This document shows positions 1 to 8,853 of a DNA stretch of 64,000 nucleotides, in pieces (the first letter of the stretch is position 1; each line of letters begins with the position of its first letter). Source of the DNA: DUML01 sp050949905 (lineage in GTDB: Bacteria > Bacillota > Desulfitobacteriia > Desulfitobacteriales > Syntrophobotulaceae). The stretch lies in assembly GCA_050949905.1 (NCBI GenBank), contig JBMNGP010000005.1, positions 310,001 through 374,000 on the forward strand, given 5' to 3'. Position numbers and translations under genes: made by a program. Below the pieces are notes generated by a model. That model had not been told where the DNA came from, did not search any database, and saw nothing but the letters and a program-made list of their open reading frames with translations.

Positions 1-567
1 CGTTGTCAGGATATACTTATTATTAAGGTAAGAGATATCAATAACTTCGGTATTATGCCTGATGCTTAATTTCTTATTAAGATAATTATAAATGTTGGTC
101 ATAATCCTTAAGTTATTTTCCGTTCCTAGGTGCTTTACCTCGGCCTGGAGAAGATGGAGATCATTCTGCAAGGCAATTTTTCGCAGTTCTCTGGCTTTGG
201 GAGTCTGGGTGGAAAAGCGCTTGGTGGTAGCTCCGAATTCTACCAGGATTTTATCCATATACTCAATTAAATCCATGACCTCGTCGCTGGAGATATACTC
301 ATTCAGCCAACCGCCAAATTCCGTCGTAAAATTATATTTGCCGTCGGAAAACGAGCCGCAGCCGCCAAAGCCTTCCATTATGGCACAACTGGCACAATCG
401 ATACATTTTTCGGTTTTATTTTCCGTCAAAGGGCAGCTTCTTTTGAGAATGCTGTTGCCTTTTTCGAAAATACAGATTTCCAGATCGGGTTTATGTTTGG
501 CCAGTTCATAGGCGCACATAATTCCGGAAATCCCACCACCGATGATTCCTATAGGGTAATGTTTCAT
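1..567 (-). CDS. FAD-dependent dehydrogenase, N-terminal part (cut by window edge)
   Basis: The 189 visible residues begin with ATG at 567. An N-terminal dinucleotide-binding signature (GIIGGGISGIM, residues about 7-17) is followed by an acidic end to the next strand (CIFEKG), as in FAD-binding Rossmann folds. A cysteine-rich stretch follows at about residues 53-74 (C-x6-TEKC-IDC-ASC, then GFGGCGSFSDGK). This layout fits the uncharacterised FAD-dependent dehydrogenase family (COG2509-like), which also resembles geranylgeranyl reductase-type flavoproteins. The C-terminal half, including any substrate domain, lies outside the window. It is divergent from the PRC-barrel gene. The substrate is unknown. 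Confidence 0.75.
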   Translation of the reverse strand, partial: MKHYPIGIIGGGISGIMCAYELAKHKPDLEICIFEKGNSILKRSCPLTENKTEKCIDCASCAIMEGFGGCGSFSDGKYNFTTEFGGWLNEYISSDEVMDLIEYMDKILVEFGATTKRFSTQTPKARELRKIALQNDLHLLQAEVKHLGTENNLRIMTNIYNYLNKKLSIRHNTEVIDISYLNNKYILTT

Positions 568-741
568 TTTGATTCCCTCTTTCCAGTTTAGTGTTCCCAA
601 TGCCACTAAGCAGTATAGCATTTGTTTTTAGATTCAGCAATAATCTTTTAGAATAATTCTTAAATTCGAGAATCCTTTTTAATACTCAGTGCAACAGATT
701 ATAAAACCCGCTTTGCTTAACGGTTTGGTAGCCTAACTATC

Positions 742-770
742 TAGACAAAATTGCAGAGTTGTTTTAATAT
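742..770 (+). promoter_or_regulatory. Putative sigma-A promoter for the PRC-barrel gene
   Basis: TAGACA at 742-747, a 17-bp spacer and TAATAT at 765-770. It lies in the 337-bp gap between two divergent genes and would give a leader of about 130 nt before the GTG at 905. Nothing else was recognised in the gap, which is AT-rich. Confidence 0.45.
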
Positions 771-904
771 TAGCAGTTAATCATCGAAAAATGTTTAGCG
801 ACCAGAAGGATTAACATCTTCTTCATAGAATTTGTCATCAAACAGGTATAAACTTAGAGATATGTAAATACGCAGTGCTTGTTAGGGAGAAAGGGAGGAT
901 AAGT

Positions 905-1759
905 GTGAAGTCTTCGGCTGAAATTCGGGGTTTGAAAATTATTAGCATTAATGAAGGTCAACAGCTTAGTACTGTTAAAGATATAATTATTAATTCAGCA
1001 GAGGGTAGATTGGCCTTTTTTGTGATCAATCAGCCCTCGGATTATTTGGGGGCACGCCTTATAGCTTTTGAAGATATTCTCGGGCTTGGTGACTATGCAT
1101 TAATAATTTCCGAAAGCAATGTTATTCAGGATGTTGCTCATAATCCCCTGGCTATGGAACTTATTCAAAAAGACGCCAAAGTTGTCGGATCCCAGATCCT
1201 AACAACGAGAGGTTGTCTCATCGGCGAGGTTAAGGAGATTATGTTTGAGGAAGAGTCCGGAAAGATTGTAGCTTGCCAGGTTCTCAACCCTCAGGGTGCT
1301 CTTAGTGATGTCAAATGCGACCGGGTTATTACCTATGGTAAAGAGATAATCCTCATAGACGACAGTCCCGTGCCCGGCAAACAAATTAAATCTGAACCCC
1401 GCAGAGTCCAACAGGTTTCTCAGCCGGAAACCCTAAATGAAAAAGAGCTCTTAAAGAAAAAGATCGAAGAATTCAGCAAAAATGATGAGACTTTATTAAA
1501 GACTGCAAACGTTAATGCTAATCCCGAAAGCCTTGCGGATGTTAAGAAGGTTATCAAGGCCAAAGTTGATGCTTCCGAAATATTTAATGTTTTCGAACAG
1601 CGGCAGTTGCAGTTTTTGGAAGGTAAAACATTGGAAAAGGATGTTCTACTTGACAATGGTGAGCTGCTTAGAGCCGGTGAAGTAATTACCAAAGAACTGC
1701 TGACGACCGTAAAAACCCGCAGCACTTTAATGCAATTAACTGCCCATGTGGTCAAGTAA
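905..1759 (+). CDS. PRC-barrel domain protein
   Basis: A 284-aa protein, probably cytoplasmic, with no signal peptide or membrane segment. The N-terminal 80 residues (KSSAEIRGLKIISINEGQQL...VKDIIINSAEGRLAFFVI) fit a PRC-barrel. A second PRC-like unit follows at about residues 90-150 (VVGSQILTTRGCLIGEVKEI). The rest is a charged region with a predicted helix and no known domain. GTG at 905 was chosen because GGGAGG lies 7-8 bases upstream; an in-frame GTG at 875 has no such site. PRC-barrels occur in RNA-processing and photosynthetic proteins and in small sporulation-associated proteins of Firmicutes, so no specific role is assigned. The gene appears monocistronic and converges on nth. Confidence 0.7.
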   Translation: MKSSAEIRGLKIISINEGQQLSTVKDIIINSAEGRLAFFVINQPSDYLGARLIAFEDILGLGDYALIISESNVIQDVAHNPLAMELIQKDAKVVGSQILTTRGCLIGEVKEIMFEEESGKIVACQVLNPQGALSDVKCDRVITYGKEIILIDDSPVPGKQIKSEPRRVQQVSQPETLNEKELLKKKIEEFSKNDETLLKTANVNANPESLADVKKVIKAKVDASEIFNVFEQRQLQFLEGKTLEKDVLLDNGELLRAGEVITKELLTTVKTRSTLMQLTAHVVK

Positions 1760-1800
1760 GATAGGCATAACACTGAAACCATACTTAGTTTGCCGAGGGT

Positions 1801-2463
1801 TTAAAGATTTTCGCTGACGCTGTTTTCCGGTGCAGGGCAGTGAGTGTTTAAGGGGCAGACAGGACATTGTGGTTTCTTGGCTTTACACAACCTCCGGCCG
1901 TGGAATATTAAACGATGGTGGCAGTCAATCCATTGTTCCGGCGGAATAAGATCTGTTAGATCTCTTTCGACATGATAAGGGTCTTTTTCCGTAGTTAGGC
2001 CGAGCCTCCTCGTTACCCGCAAAACATGGGTATCCACCGGGAAGGCGGGGATGCCAAAAGCGTTGGCTAACACTACACTGGCTGTTTTACGGCCGACCCC
2101 CGGCAGCTTAAGCAGCTTGTCCATAGCCGCGGGAACCGTACCTTCATATTCTTCAACAAGAATCCGGCAGGTCTTAAGAATATTCTCCGCTTTTGTCCGG
2201 AATAAACCAATGGTGCGGATTTTATCCCCCAGCTGCCCCGGGGTTAACTCCAGCATTTTTTGCGGGGTAGGGTAGTGCCGAAAAAGCTCTGCAGTTACTT
2301 GATTCACTTTCTGATCAGTGGTCTGGGCACTGAGGATGGTTGCCACCAATAACTCGAAAGGGTTACGATAATTAAGCTCGCAGTGGGCATCCGGATAAGT
2401 TTTGCCCAGCAGGTCAAGAATATCATTAATGATTGGTAGATTATTAGCTGAATTTTTTGACAT
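1801..2463 (-). CDS. nth: Endonuclease III (base-excision DNA glycosylase/AP lyase)
   Basis: 220 aa, normal length for the family. It removes oxidised pyrimidines from DNA and cleaves the resulting abasic site. The helix-hairpin-helix with the catalytic lysine (LPGVGRKTA) and the downstream catalytic aspartate (FPVDTHVLRV) are both present. The C-terminal 4Fe-4S loop has the classical C-x6-C-x2-C-x5-C spacing. The start is the ATG at 2463 in the 130-bp gap shared with the divergent mgsA; its ribosome site is weak. It converges with the PRC-barrel gene. Confidence 0.95.
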   Translation of the reverse strand: MSKNSANNLPIINDILDLLGKTYPDAHCELNYRNPFELLVATILSAQTTDQKVNQVTAELFRHYPTPQKMLELTPGQLGDKIRTIGLFRTKAENILKTCRILVEEYEGTVPAAMDKLLKLPGVGRKTASVVLANAFGIPAFPVDTHVLRVTRRLGLTTEKDPYHVERDLTDLIPPEQWIDCHHRLIFHGRRLCKAKKPQCPVCPLNTHCPAPENSVSENL

Positions 2464-2596
2464 AATTATTTTTCAATCCTTATTTATGAATAAAAAATAA
2501 GTGGTAAAAAAACGATAGATTGACCGCCAAGAGAAGATAATCTCTGTAATAACGGCAGAATTGGAAATTTAAAGGAGAATGGAAAGGAGAAAACGG

Positions 2597-2980
2597 ATGA
2601 CGCTAAGTGTTGCCCTGATAGCTCATGATCAAATGAAACCGGAAATGATAAGTTTTACCCAGGATTATAAAGATATTCTGGCCAAATGCAAACTTACGGC
2701 CACCGGGACAACCGGCTCGTTAATCGAAGAACATACCGGTTTGCAGGTGGAAAAGGTATTGTCGGGTCCGTTGGGCGGCGACCAGCAGATTGGCAGCAAA
2801 ATATCCTGCCACAAGGTAGATGTGGTAATTTTCCTGCGCGATCCTCTTTCCGCCCAGCCTCATGAGCCGGACATCTCAGCACTCTTACGCATTTGCGATG
2901 TGCATAATATTCCGGTTGCCACCAATCGCAGTACAGCGGAAATCATAATTAATTACATCCGGGATCAGCTTGATGCTTAG
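2597..2980 (+). CDS. mgsA: Methylglyoxal synthase
   Basis: 127 aa. It converts dihydroxyacetone phosphate to methylglyoxal and phosphate, a bypass of lower glycolysis. Visible family features are the N-terminal strand and metal/substrate loop (VALIAHDQMK), the phosphate-binding GTTGS at about residues 40-44, and the block GPLGGDQQIG followed by FLRDPL and PHEPDI, which contains the catalytic Asp/His residues. ATG 2597 was preferred over ATG 2579 because AAAGGAG sits 7 bases upstream of 2597, whereas the site before 2579 is too close. A shared bidirectional terminator follows. Confidence 0.93.
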   Translation: MTLSVALIAHDQMKPEMISFTQDYKDILAKCKLTATGTTGSLIEEHTGLQVEKVLSGPLGGDQQIGSKISCHKVDVVIFLRDPLSAQPHEPDISALLRICDVHNIPVATNRSTAEIIINYIRDQLDA

Positions 2981-3001
2981 TAAGGTTATACTGCCAAGAA
3001 A

Positions 3002-3036
3002 AGATACCTCGCCCTTTGTTAAAGCGAGGTATTTTT
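3002..3036. terminator. Bidirectional intrinsic terminator between mgsA and the kinase gene
   Basis: ATACCTCGC (3004-3012) pairs with GCGAGGTAT (3024-3032) around an 11-nt loop. A T run follows on the plus strand and a T-rich run (complement of 2999-3003) on the minus strand. It serves both convergent genes. Confidence 0.85.
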
Positions 3037-3037
3037 G

Positions 3038-4423
3038 TTAGTCTTCTGTATAAAGGCTTCCCCCCAGAAATTCTCTAAGTATGGAATTAAAGGGGATTTT
3101 GTCGGTTTCCATGGGATCGAAGAAGGAGAGGAGGTTTAATAAACGGGTAACAGCATCCAGATAAGGGCTGTCCTTAGGGATTAGTTCCAAGAGAGGTTCT
3201 GCAGAGGAACGCAGGGCATTTAATTCGTAAATCAGACTGGAATTAAACATTACATCTGCTTCTTCCTGGTATTTAAAGACATTGGAGTTTTCTCCCCGGC
3301 GCACGCTGGCCCATTGCTTGAGAGTCCTTTCCGGACCAAACCCCCTGTATTTATCATCTCTGATAATACGGCGGATTAACCTGGCTTCTGTGGTCGGAAC
3401 TCTGTTATAGGAGTCAATGTTTAGTTGGAAGAGAGAACTGATATAAATTTTAAAGAAATAATTGCGGTCTATTCCCGGTAAGAGGTTAGGATTTAAGGCA
3501 TGGATTCCTTCCACAACCAAAACATCATGGGGTCCCAGACAAAGACATTGGCCTTTGGGAGCCCTTCTCCCGGTTAAAAAATCAAAACGTGGTGTTTCCA
3601 CTGTTTCACCCTGGATGAGTTTCTCCATTTGTTCGTTTAAAAGGGCAAGATCCAAGGCTTCCAGGGCTTCGTAATCCAGCTGGCCGGAGGCATCGCGCGG
3701 TGTGTTTTCCCGGTTGACAAAGTAGTCATCCAAGGATAAAGGGACAGGTATAATACCGTTGACCCGCAATTGTGTGGACAGACGTTGGGCAAAAGTTGTC
3801 TTGCCGGAGGAGGAAGGCCCGGAGATGAGAATTATGCGGACGGTTTTCTTTTCTTGCAGGATCCGATCGGCGATATCAGCAATCTTTTTCTCGTGTAAAG
3901 CTTCGGCAATGCTGATTAACTCCAGCGAACGTCCCTGGCGAATTAAGGAATTGATATCCTTGACTTCTTCCAGATTAAGATTTTCCAGCCATCTCTGAGT
4001 CTCTGAGTAAGTTGCGGAGAGCTTCTCAGGTAAGGCAAATTGGCCATTTTCCTTGGAATCATCTGCAAAATGAAGAATAAACCCCGGTGAAAAGCCGATG
4101 ATCTCAAAATCACCAATGGAGGAGGTATCAGGAAAAGCGGGATAAATGGATTTAAGAACCAGGTTATCAAGCTTGTATTGGTAATAGCCGGCTTCTTTGC
4201 CAAGCAGTTCCAGCTTGCTATTTTGTTTAACCCAGTTTTTAAGCCGATCTTCAATTAAGCGGGCTTCACGGGGTGAGACTAAAGAGCCAGTGAATTCACA
4301 GTAAATTCCATCTAGGATGGAATAGGGAATTTTGAGTTTTTCCTCAGGGAAGAGATCTTTAACAACTTTGATTAACCCTAGTTGGAGAGTCTGACGATAC
4401 TTACGCCTTACATATTCCGACAT
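3038..4423 (-). CDS. Uridine kinase-like nucleoside kinase (long form)
   Basis: 461 aa. The C-terminal half (about residues 190-400) is a phosphoribulokinase/uridine kinase-type P-loop kinase with Walker A GPSSSGKTT, a lid-like RFDFLTGRRAP and LVVEGIHALNP. The N-terminal 185 residues resemble the threonyl-tRNA synthetase second additional domain found in the long uridine kinase-like proteins of clostridia. Those proteins are usually near 550 aa with a leading TGS domain, which is not visible here. The likely reaction is ATP-dependent phosphorylation of a nucleoside; the exact substrate is not determined. The ATG at 4423 has AAAGGTGA upstream. The IS30 element lies just upstream. Confidence 0.8.
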   Translation of the reverse strand: MSEYVRRKYRQTLQLGLIKVVKDLFPEEKLKIPYSILDGIYCEFTGSLVSPREARLIEDRLKNWVKQNSKLELLGKEAGYYQYKLDNLVLKSIYPAFPDTSSIGDFEIIGFSPGFILHFADDSKENGQFALPEKLSATYSETQRWLENLNLEEVKDINSLIRQGRSLELISIAEALHEKKIADIADRILQEKKTVRIILISGPSSSGKTTFAQRLSTQLRVNGIIPVPLSLDDYFVNRENTPRDASGQLDYEALEALDLALLNEQMEKLIQGETVETPRFDFLTGRRAPKGQCLCLGPHDVLVVEGIHALNPNLLPGIDRNYFFKIYISSLFQLNIDSYNRVPTTEARLIRRIIRDDKYRGFGPERTLKQWASVRRGENSNVFKYQEEADVMFNSSLIYELNALRSSAEPLLELIPKDSPYLDAVTRLLNLLSFFDPMETDKIPFNSILREFLGGSLYTED

Positions 4424-4634
4424 CTAATCACCTTTCGTGTTATCTAATGCTCTTAGGGAGTATTAGATATTTTCTTCTATTATAACAATTATAAGAATAA
4501 TCTGGGGTTTTATTCAAGGGATAATGCAGGATTTCTTCTTTCATATCTTGTGGTATGCTTTTCATGCAGGTTCACTGCTCCTTTCGTTAAGTTTTTGTTT
4601 ATATAATTGTCCAATATATTTTTACTTCGGTGGG

Positions 4635-4697
4635 CGGTCAAAGTAAATGCAACCTTTGACAGAGTAAATATTGAAAAGTAGCATTAAGTTAGTCAAG
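4635..4697. repeat. Left-end subterminal repeats of the IS30 element
   Basis: Copies of a degenerate 19-bp unit (consensus CTTGNNARACTTAATGCNA) lie at about 4635-4653, 4654-4672 (weak) and, inverted, 4679-4697. They match the right-end set and are probable transposase-binding sites. Confidence 0.55.
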
Positions 4698-4893
4698 ATT
4701 TGGGAATAACAGGGTATACTTTCAGCAAAAATAGCCGATTTATATTAATAGCGAGCGAAATTTGGCCGCTGAGCACTAAAAATAGGCATAGGAATACAAG
4801 GGGTACCCAAAAGCTGTTTTTTCGGACAGAGTTAATGCGTCCCCCTGACTAAGGTTTCTATTAATGTGCTCTGCGAGTTAGAGAACGCTCGGA

Positions 4894-6186
4894 TTACTTT
4901 TTCAAAAGCGAAGGCTTCAGCAGGATTTCATTAGGGTGGATACTGCTGAGCCCCAGCTTTTGAAGGACATCGTATCCGTAGATGAAGCCGAACATATCAA
5001 AGGGCGATTTGTTGCCCAGCTTCTCTCTGGAATAGGAGTTGATGTGCGACATCATCAGGTCAATATCCCCTTGGCATAGATTATCGAATGATGTGCCTTT
5101 GGGCAGTATTTTCCTTATGAATTCATGGTTGAGCTCCACATTGGGTTTCTGGTATGAGGCGTATGGATCGCAGTAAAACACACGCATCCTCTGGATGCCC
5201 TGGGCATCATACTCTAAAGCCTTAGGATTTGAAAACTCCGAACCGTTATCAGCGAGACAGACTGAGAGAAGCCGACTGAACAGCTCCCTGCCAAGGGTTT
5301 GGTCCAAGCGATTAAAAACGTTGATAACGGACAGGGAGGTGTTGCGCTCCCTGATGAAGGCCAACATCAAATCGCAGGACTTGAACATCATCGTGAGCAG
5401 AACCTTGCCTCCAACACGCCCGATGAGCGAATCAATCTCAACAACGGTAACATCTGAAGCTTCCTTGAAAGTCAGGAAATCGGCGTATGTACGCCCGATC
5501 CTGCAGGAGCAATCAACCTTATGCTCCACCGGTTTGGATTTCCGGGGCTTTATGCGGCAGACGCGGGGCATATCTATATTTTTTGCCTTGAGAAGGCCGC
5601 CGGCAACATAGCGATAGATGGATTTTTCACTGACTTCAAGGCTGTCGGCATTGTGGACTGCGATGTGATGGACAGAGTGGCCACGCCGGATGAGAGGAGA
5701 AACCAATTCGTCAAGGTAGAGCAGCTCATCCTCAGTAATATTCGCACCGGTGCGGGATTCTACCAGCATTTCACGATATGCCTCGTGGGCCTTTTTATGG
5801 AGATAATATTTTTTCCGCAGTACGCACTGGCGCTCTTCCACACAGCCGTTGCAGACATAGGGAGGGTCATAAAGCTTGATGCACAGCCGTTCCTCGAATT
5901 CCTCGCATATAGCATTGCAATAATTACAGCTGGAACACTTTCTGGTGCAGTTGGGTTTATCCGCACAGAGCTGTATTTTTTGGCAGACATTTAGTTTTGC
6001 ACAGCGGTTATGGATGCGGTATGGCGCATATTTATTGCTTTCGATGGCGCGGGCACGGACTTCACGGGAAATGGTGGATGCACTTTTTCCAAGAATGGCG
6101 GCAATCTGCTTGAGGGATACGCCCTCCCTCAGCTTCTGTTCAATCAGCATACGTTCCAAATCGGTAAGGTGCTTGTTTTTAGCCAT
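4894..6186 (-). CDS. IS30-family transposase
   Basis: 430 aa. An N-terminal helix-turn-helix (LTDLERMLIEQKLREG...IAAILGKSASTISREV) is typical of IS30. The DDE catalytic triad is visible as D252 (VVEIDSLIG), D313 (LADNGSEF) and E351 (KPNVELNHEF), with spacings near 60 and 37. Between the HTH and the core, about residues 60-122, lies a cysteine-rich insertion with some ten Cys residues in CxxC-like spacing, probably a zinc-binding module. The protein is longer than classical IS30 transposase (383 aa). ATG 6186 has AAGGAGAG at proper spacing. The frame is intact and the triad complete, so the element may be active. Confidence 0.92.
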   Translation of the reverse strand: MAKNKHLTDLERMLIEQKLREGVSLKQIAAILGKSASTISREVRARAIESNKYAPYRIHNRCAKLNVCQKIQLCADKPNCTRKCSSCNYCNAICEEFEERLCIKLYDPPYVCNGCVEERQCVLRKKYYLHKKAHEAYREMLVESRTGANITEDELLYLDELVSPLIRRGHSVHHIAVHNADSLEVSEKSIYRYVAGGLLKAKNIDMPRVCRIKPRKSKPVEHKVDCSCRIGRTYADFLTFKEASDVTVVEIDSLIGRVGGKVLLTMMFKSCDLMLAFIRERNTSLSVINVFNRLDQTLGRELFSRLLSVCLADNGSEFSNPKALEYDAQGIQRMRVFYCDPYASYQKPNVELNHEFIRKILPKGTSFDNLCQGDIDLMMSHINSYSREKLGNKSPFDMFGFIYGYDVLQKLGLSSIHPNEILLKPSLLKK

Positions 6187-6252
6187 GGTAAACTCTCCTT
6201 CAATTTAAAATAGGTTTCGCAGAACACACTTACCTATTATTTCGTCAGAATT

Positions 6253-6395
6253 CTTGCCAGACTAAATGCAATCACTCCCCCATGGGGGAGTGAGGAAAGA
6301 AACATCTTTTGCTTGTAAGACTTAATGCCACCCCTCTGTTTGACAAATTAAATGCAATCATCAAGTAACGTATGGGTTGCATTTACAATGTCAAC
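6253..6395. repeat. Right-end subterminal repeats and palindrome of the IS30 element
   Basis: Direct copies of the 19-bp unit lie at 6253-6271, 6312-6330 and 6339-6357, with an inverted copy at 6377-6395. All share (T)TAATGCNA or TAAATGCAA at the 3' end and a TTG near the 5' end. A perfect palindrome (CACTCCCCCA and its complement, 6273-6292) follows the first copy. Confidence 0.6.
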
Positions 6396-6447
6396 TGAGG
6401 ATATTTTTACTTCTACACTAAGGACTTAAGTGTTAGTGTTGAAACTC

Positions 6448-6476
6448 TTTGCTATCCCTTGGAAGTAAGGTATAAT
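6448..6476 (+). promoter_or_regulatory. Putative promoter of thrC
   Basis: TTTGCT at 6448-6453, a 17-bp spacer and a perfect TATAAT at 6471-6476, about 130 bp upstream of the thrC start. The -35 is weak. No threonine-responsive leader was recognised. Confidence 0.45.
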
Positions 6477-6607
6477 ATAAATATTTCACAATCATATTAA
6501 TCGCCTCTTAACCCCTTATATCTTATGGTTTAAATAAGCTTGATTTAATTAAAAAATATTAAAAATATCATGAGAAATATTATGAAATCAATACTGGAGG
6601 GAAAACA

Positions 6608-8083
6608 TTGTATATCAGCACTCGCGGGAATATAGAACCCCAAACATCAGCGCAAGCCATTACTCTGGGAATGGTACCTCAAGGAGGACTATTTGTGCCT
6701 CAGACCATTCCGGCAATTGATTGGCAGGAATTAAGGGGTTTAAACTATGCGGAGCTTGCTTTAAAAATAATGAAGACTTTTTTACCGGAGCTTCCGCATA
6801 ATACTTTAACTGAAGCGGTAAACGTTTATCAGGATGGCCGTTTTGCCGGCGAAAACCCTGCTCCATTAATCAACACGGGTACTTGTGGCCTTCTGGAATT
6901 GTGGCATGGCCCAACCGCAGCCTTTAAGGATATGGCTTTGCAGGTTTTGCCCTATCTCTTAAAGGCTAGTGCCAAAACCATCGGCCTTCAGGAAGAAATC
7001 CTCATTCTTACCGCTACTTCGGGTGATACGGGAAAAGCGGCTCTGGAAGGTTTTAGAGATGTTCCAGGTACGAAAATCATGGTTTTTTACCCTGAGGGAG
7101 GAGTAAGCCCGGTTCAGGAAAAGCAAATGACCACAACGGGTGGCTTCAATACACGAGTGGCAGCGGTCCAAGGAAATTTTGACCAATGCCAGACAGCTGT
7201 TAAGAAAATGTTTTCTTCCCAGAGCCTGCGGCAAAGACTTCAACAAAAAGGGATAGTCTTTTCCTCGGCCAATTCGATCAATTGGGGACGTCTCTTACCG
7301 CAAATCGTTTATTATTATTGGGCTTATCTTCAAGCTGTAGCTCAAGGACGGATTTCGGACGGGGCTAAGCTTAATATCGTTGTCCCGACGGGTAATTTCG
7401 GTAATATTCTAGCGGCTTATTATGCTAAAAGGATGGGCTTACCCTTAGGCCTGCTGATTTGTGCTGCCAACCGCAATAAGGTTTTAGCTGATTTTTTCCA
7501 GACCGGTGTTTACGATATTAATCGTCCTTTTTACTTAACCTCATCACCTTCCATGGATATTTTAATCTCCAGCAACTTTGAACGTTTTCTTTTTGAAATC
7601 TCCGGCCGGGACTCGGAGAGGATCAATCATTGGTTTACATCTTTAACCCGAGAGGGATGCTTCACGGTAGAACAGGGGATCCTTGACCTTTGTCGGCAGG
7701 AAATGGCCGCGGGCTGGGCGACAGAGGAAGGAGTTGCCCAAACTATCAAGGAAGTTTATCGAAGTCAAGGGTATCTTCTTGACCCCCATACCGCTGTGGG
7801 TATGAAGGTATATCAGGATTACCGGGAGAAAAGCGGCGATCAGACTTATACAGTGCTGACCTCTACAGCGAGCCCTTTCAAATTTGCTTCAAGTGTCTTG
7901 CAAGCTTTGGCTATTGATTACAATCAGGACGACCCTTGGGAAGCCCTCAATCTGCTCAGCCAAGTAACAAGCTGGGAAATCCCTGCAAATTTACAGGATT
8001 TACGGGCAAAAACAGAGCAGATTGTGCCCAGTTTACGACCAGGGGAAATAGAAGAGTATATTCTACTTGCATTTAAAAATTAG
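6608..8083 (+). CDS. thrC: Threonine synthase
   Basis: 491 aa, PLP-dependent; it converts O-phosphohomoserine to threonine. The N-terminal threonine synthase signature (STRG...ITLGMVPQGGLFVP) identifies the longer, yeast/E. coli-like class. The PLP lysine lies in WHGPTAAFKDMA (K107), the phosphate loop is TATSGDTGKAA, and a later segment reads VPTGNFGNILAAYYAKRMG. The TTG at 6608 was chosen because GGAGGG precedes it by 6-7 bases. The gene is alone, with no hom or thrB next to it, so it is probably transcribed from its own promoter. Confidence 0.95.
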   Translation: MYISTRGNIEPQTSAQAITLGMVPQGGLFVPQTIPAIDWQELRGLNYAELALKIMKTFLPELPHNTLTEAVNVYQDGRFAGENPAPLINTGTCGLLELWHGPTAAFKDMALQVLPYLLKASAKTIGLQEEILILTATSGDTGKAALEGFRDVPGTKIMVFYPEGGVSPVQEKQMTTTGGFNTRVAAVQGNFDQCQTAVKKMFSSQSLRQRLQQKGIVFSSANSINWGRLLPQIVYYYWAYLQAVAQGRISDGAKLNIVVPTGNFGNILAAYYAKRMGLPLGLLICAANRNKVLADFFQTGVYDINRPFYLTSSPSMDILISSNFERFLFEISGRDSERINHWFTSLTREGCFTVEQGILDLCRQEMAAGWATEEGVAQTIKEVYRSQGYLLDPHTAVGMKVYQDYREKSGDQTYTVLTSTASPFKFASSVLQALAIDYNQDDPWEALNLLSQVTSWEIPANLQDLRAKTEQIVPSLRPGEIEEYILLAFKN

Positions 8084-8146
8084 TTTAAGTAAAATATTTA
8101 AGTGGAAGGATGGGGAACCTTCCTGGGAGAAAGGTGGACAAGGTGG

Positions 8147-8181
8147 CGAAACAGGCAGTGGAACGTACGCTGCCTGTTTCG
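8147..8181. terminator. Strong inverted repeat in the thrC-CYTH gap, terminator-like
   Basis: CGAAACAGGCAG (8147-8158) and CTGCCTGTTTCG (8170-8181) form a perfect 12-bp stem with an 11-nt loop. No T run follows, so it may be a weak terminator or an mRNA-end stabiliser. Confidence 0.4.
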
Positions 8182-8274
8182 TCTATGTGCGCCACGTTTT
8201 AATGCTTTTAGAGGCGAGTGCCATAGGACTGGGTACTGGTACTGCAATATGACGAAGCAGGAGAATAGAATATA

Positions 8275-8769
8275 ATGGGATTGGAATTTGAACGCAAATT
8301 TCTGGTTAATAAAGAAAAATTGCCGGCGCTTAGCCAAGGGTTTAAGATTATCCAGGGTTATTTAGCCGAGACACCCTCTGTCCGGTTTAGAATCATAAAC
8401 GACCGAGTAGTTATTACCGTTAAGGAATATTATCCCGAGGGAAAACGCTTTGAGCTGGAAACACCCGCAAAAGAGCTTAGTGAGGACGAACAGGCCAAAC
8501 TCCGGCAGTTGGCCATCTGCCAGCCCATCGTTAAAATAAGGTACAAAATCAAGGCTGCTGGTTTGCTGTGGGAGATCGATGTCTATCAAGCCGAAAATGA
8601 GGGCTTAATAACTGCGGAAGCAGAACTGCCGGCTGTAGGTTATCCCATTATCTTTCCGGCTTGGGTCAATGCCGAAAGGGAAATAACAGCTGATTTAAAG
8701 TATAGTAATCTTAATCTCGGACGCAGGCCTTTTTCCCAGTGGGCTTCGTTACATAAATCCCAAAAATAA
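8275..8769 (+). CDS. CYTH-domain (triphosphate tunnel) protein
   Basis: 164 aa. The start MGLEFERKFLV carries the ExExK signature (EFERK) of CYTH/triphosphate tunnel metalloenzymes. Paired Arg/Lys and Glu residues follow on alternating strands (VRFRIINDRVVITVKEY, RFELETP, KIRYKIK, WEIDVYQ), as expected for a beta-barrel tunnel that holds a metal-triphosphate. Bacterial members hydrolyse inorganic tripolyphosphate or related substrates; the actual substrate here is unknown. The gene stands between thrC and pepF with short gaps, and both neighbours are on the same strand. Confidence 0.85.
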   Translation: MGLEFERKFLVNKEKLPALSQGFKIIQGYLAETPSVRFRIINDRVVITVKEYYPEGKRFELETPAKELSEDEQAKLRQLAICQPIVKIRYKIKAAGLLWEIDVYQAENEGLITAEAELPAVGYPIIFPAWVNAEREITADLKYSNLNLGRRPFSQWASLHKSQK

Positions 8770-8853
8770 AAGAAATTAGTACCAAAATTAGTAATTTTCC
8801 CTCCCGCTGTGTATAATAGTTTAAGAAAATACAACATATGGGAGGGTTTTGTT

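Larger units (their letters stand above)
4635..6395 (-). mobile_element. IS30-family insertion sequence
   Basis: The single transposase gene is flanked by inverted ends. The perfect core GTAAATGCAACC lies at 4643-4654 and inverted at 6375-6386. Similarity extends outward imperfectly to about 4635 and 6395, so the boundaries are uncertain by about 10 bp. Two-base AA flanks next to the core (4641-4642, 6387-6388) could be a target duplication. The 470-bp gap before the transposase end and the 420-bp gap after its start are mostly element ends. The right end also has a 20-bp perfect palindrome (6273-6292). The element separates the kinase gene from thrC and interrupts no recognised gene. Confidence 0.75.

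Noticed and set aside
92..511. 139-aa open frame on the plus strand
   Set aside because: It is antisense to the FAD-dependent dehydrogenase frame, which has a clear dinucleotide-binding motif. The plus frame has no family match.
1420..1782. 120-aa minus-strand frame in the PRC-barrel gene
   Set aside because: Shadow frame: serine-rich, no ribosome site, and fully inside a supported gene.
5195..6213. Several plus-strand frames across the IS30 transposase
   Set aside because: All overlap the intact transposase with its DDE triad; their compositions look like reverse-complement shadows.
6273..6292. Palindrome CACTCCCCCA/TGGGGGAGTG as a regulator operator for thrC
   Set aside because: It lies inside the IS30 right end, between its repeats, and is better explained as part of the element.
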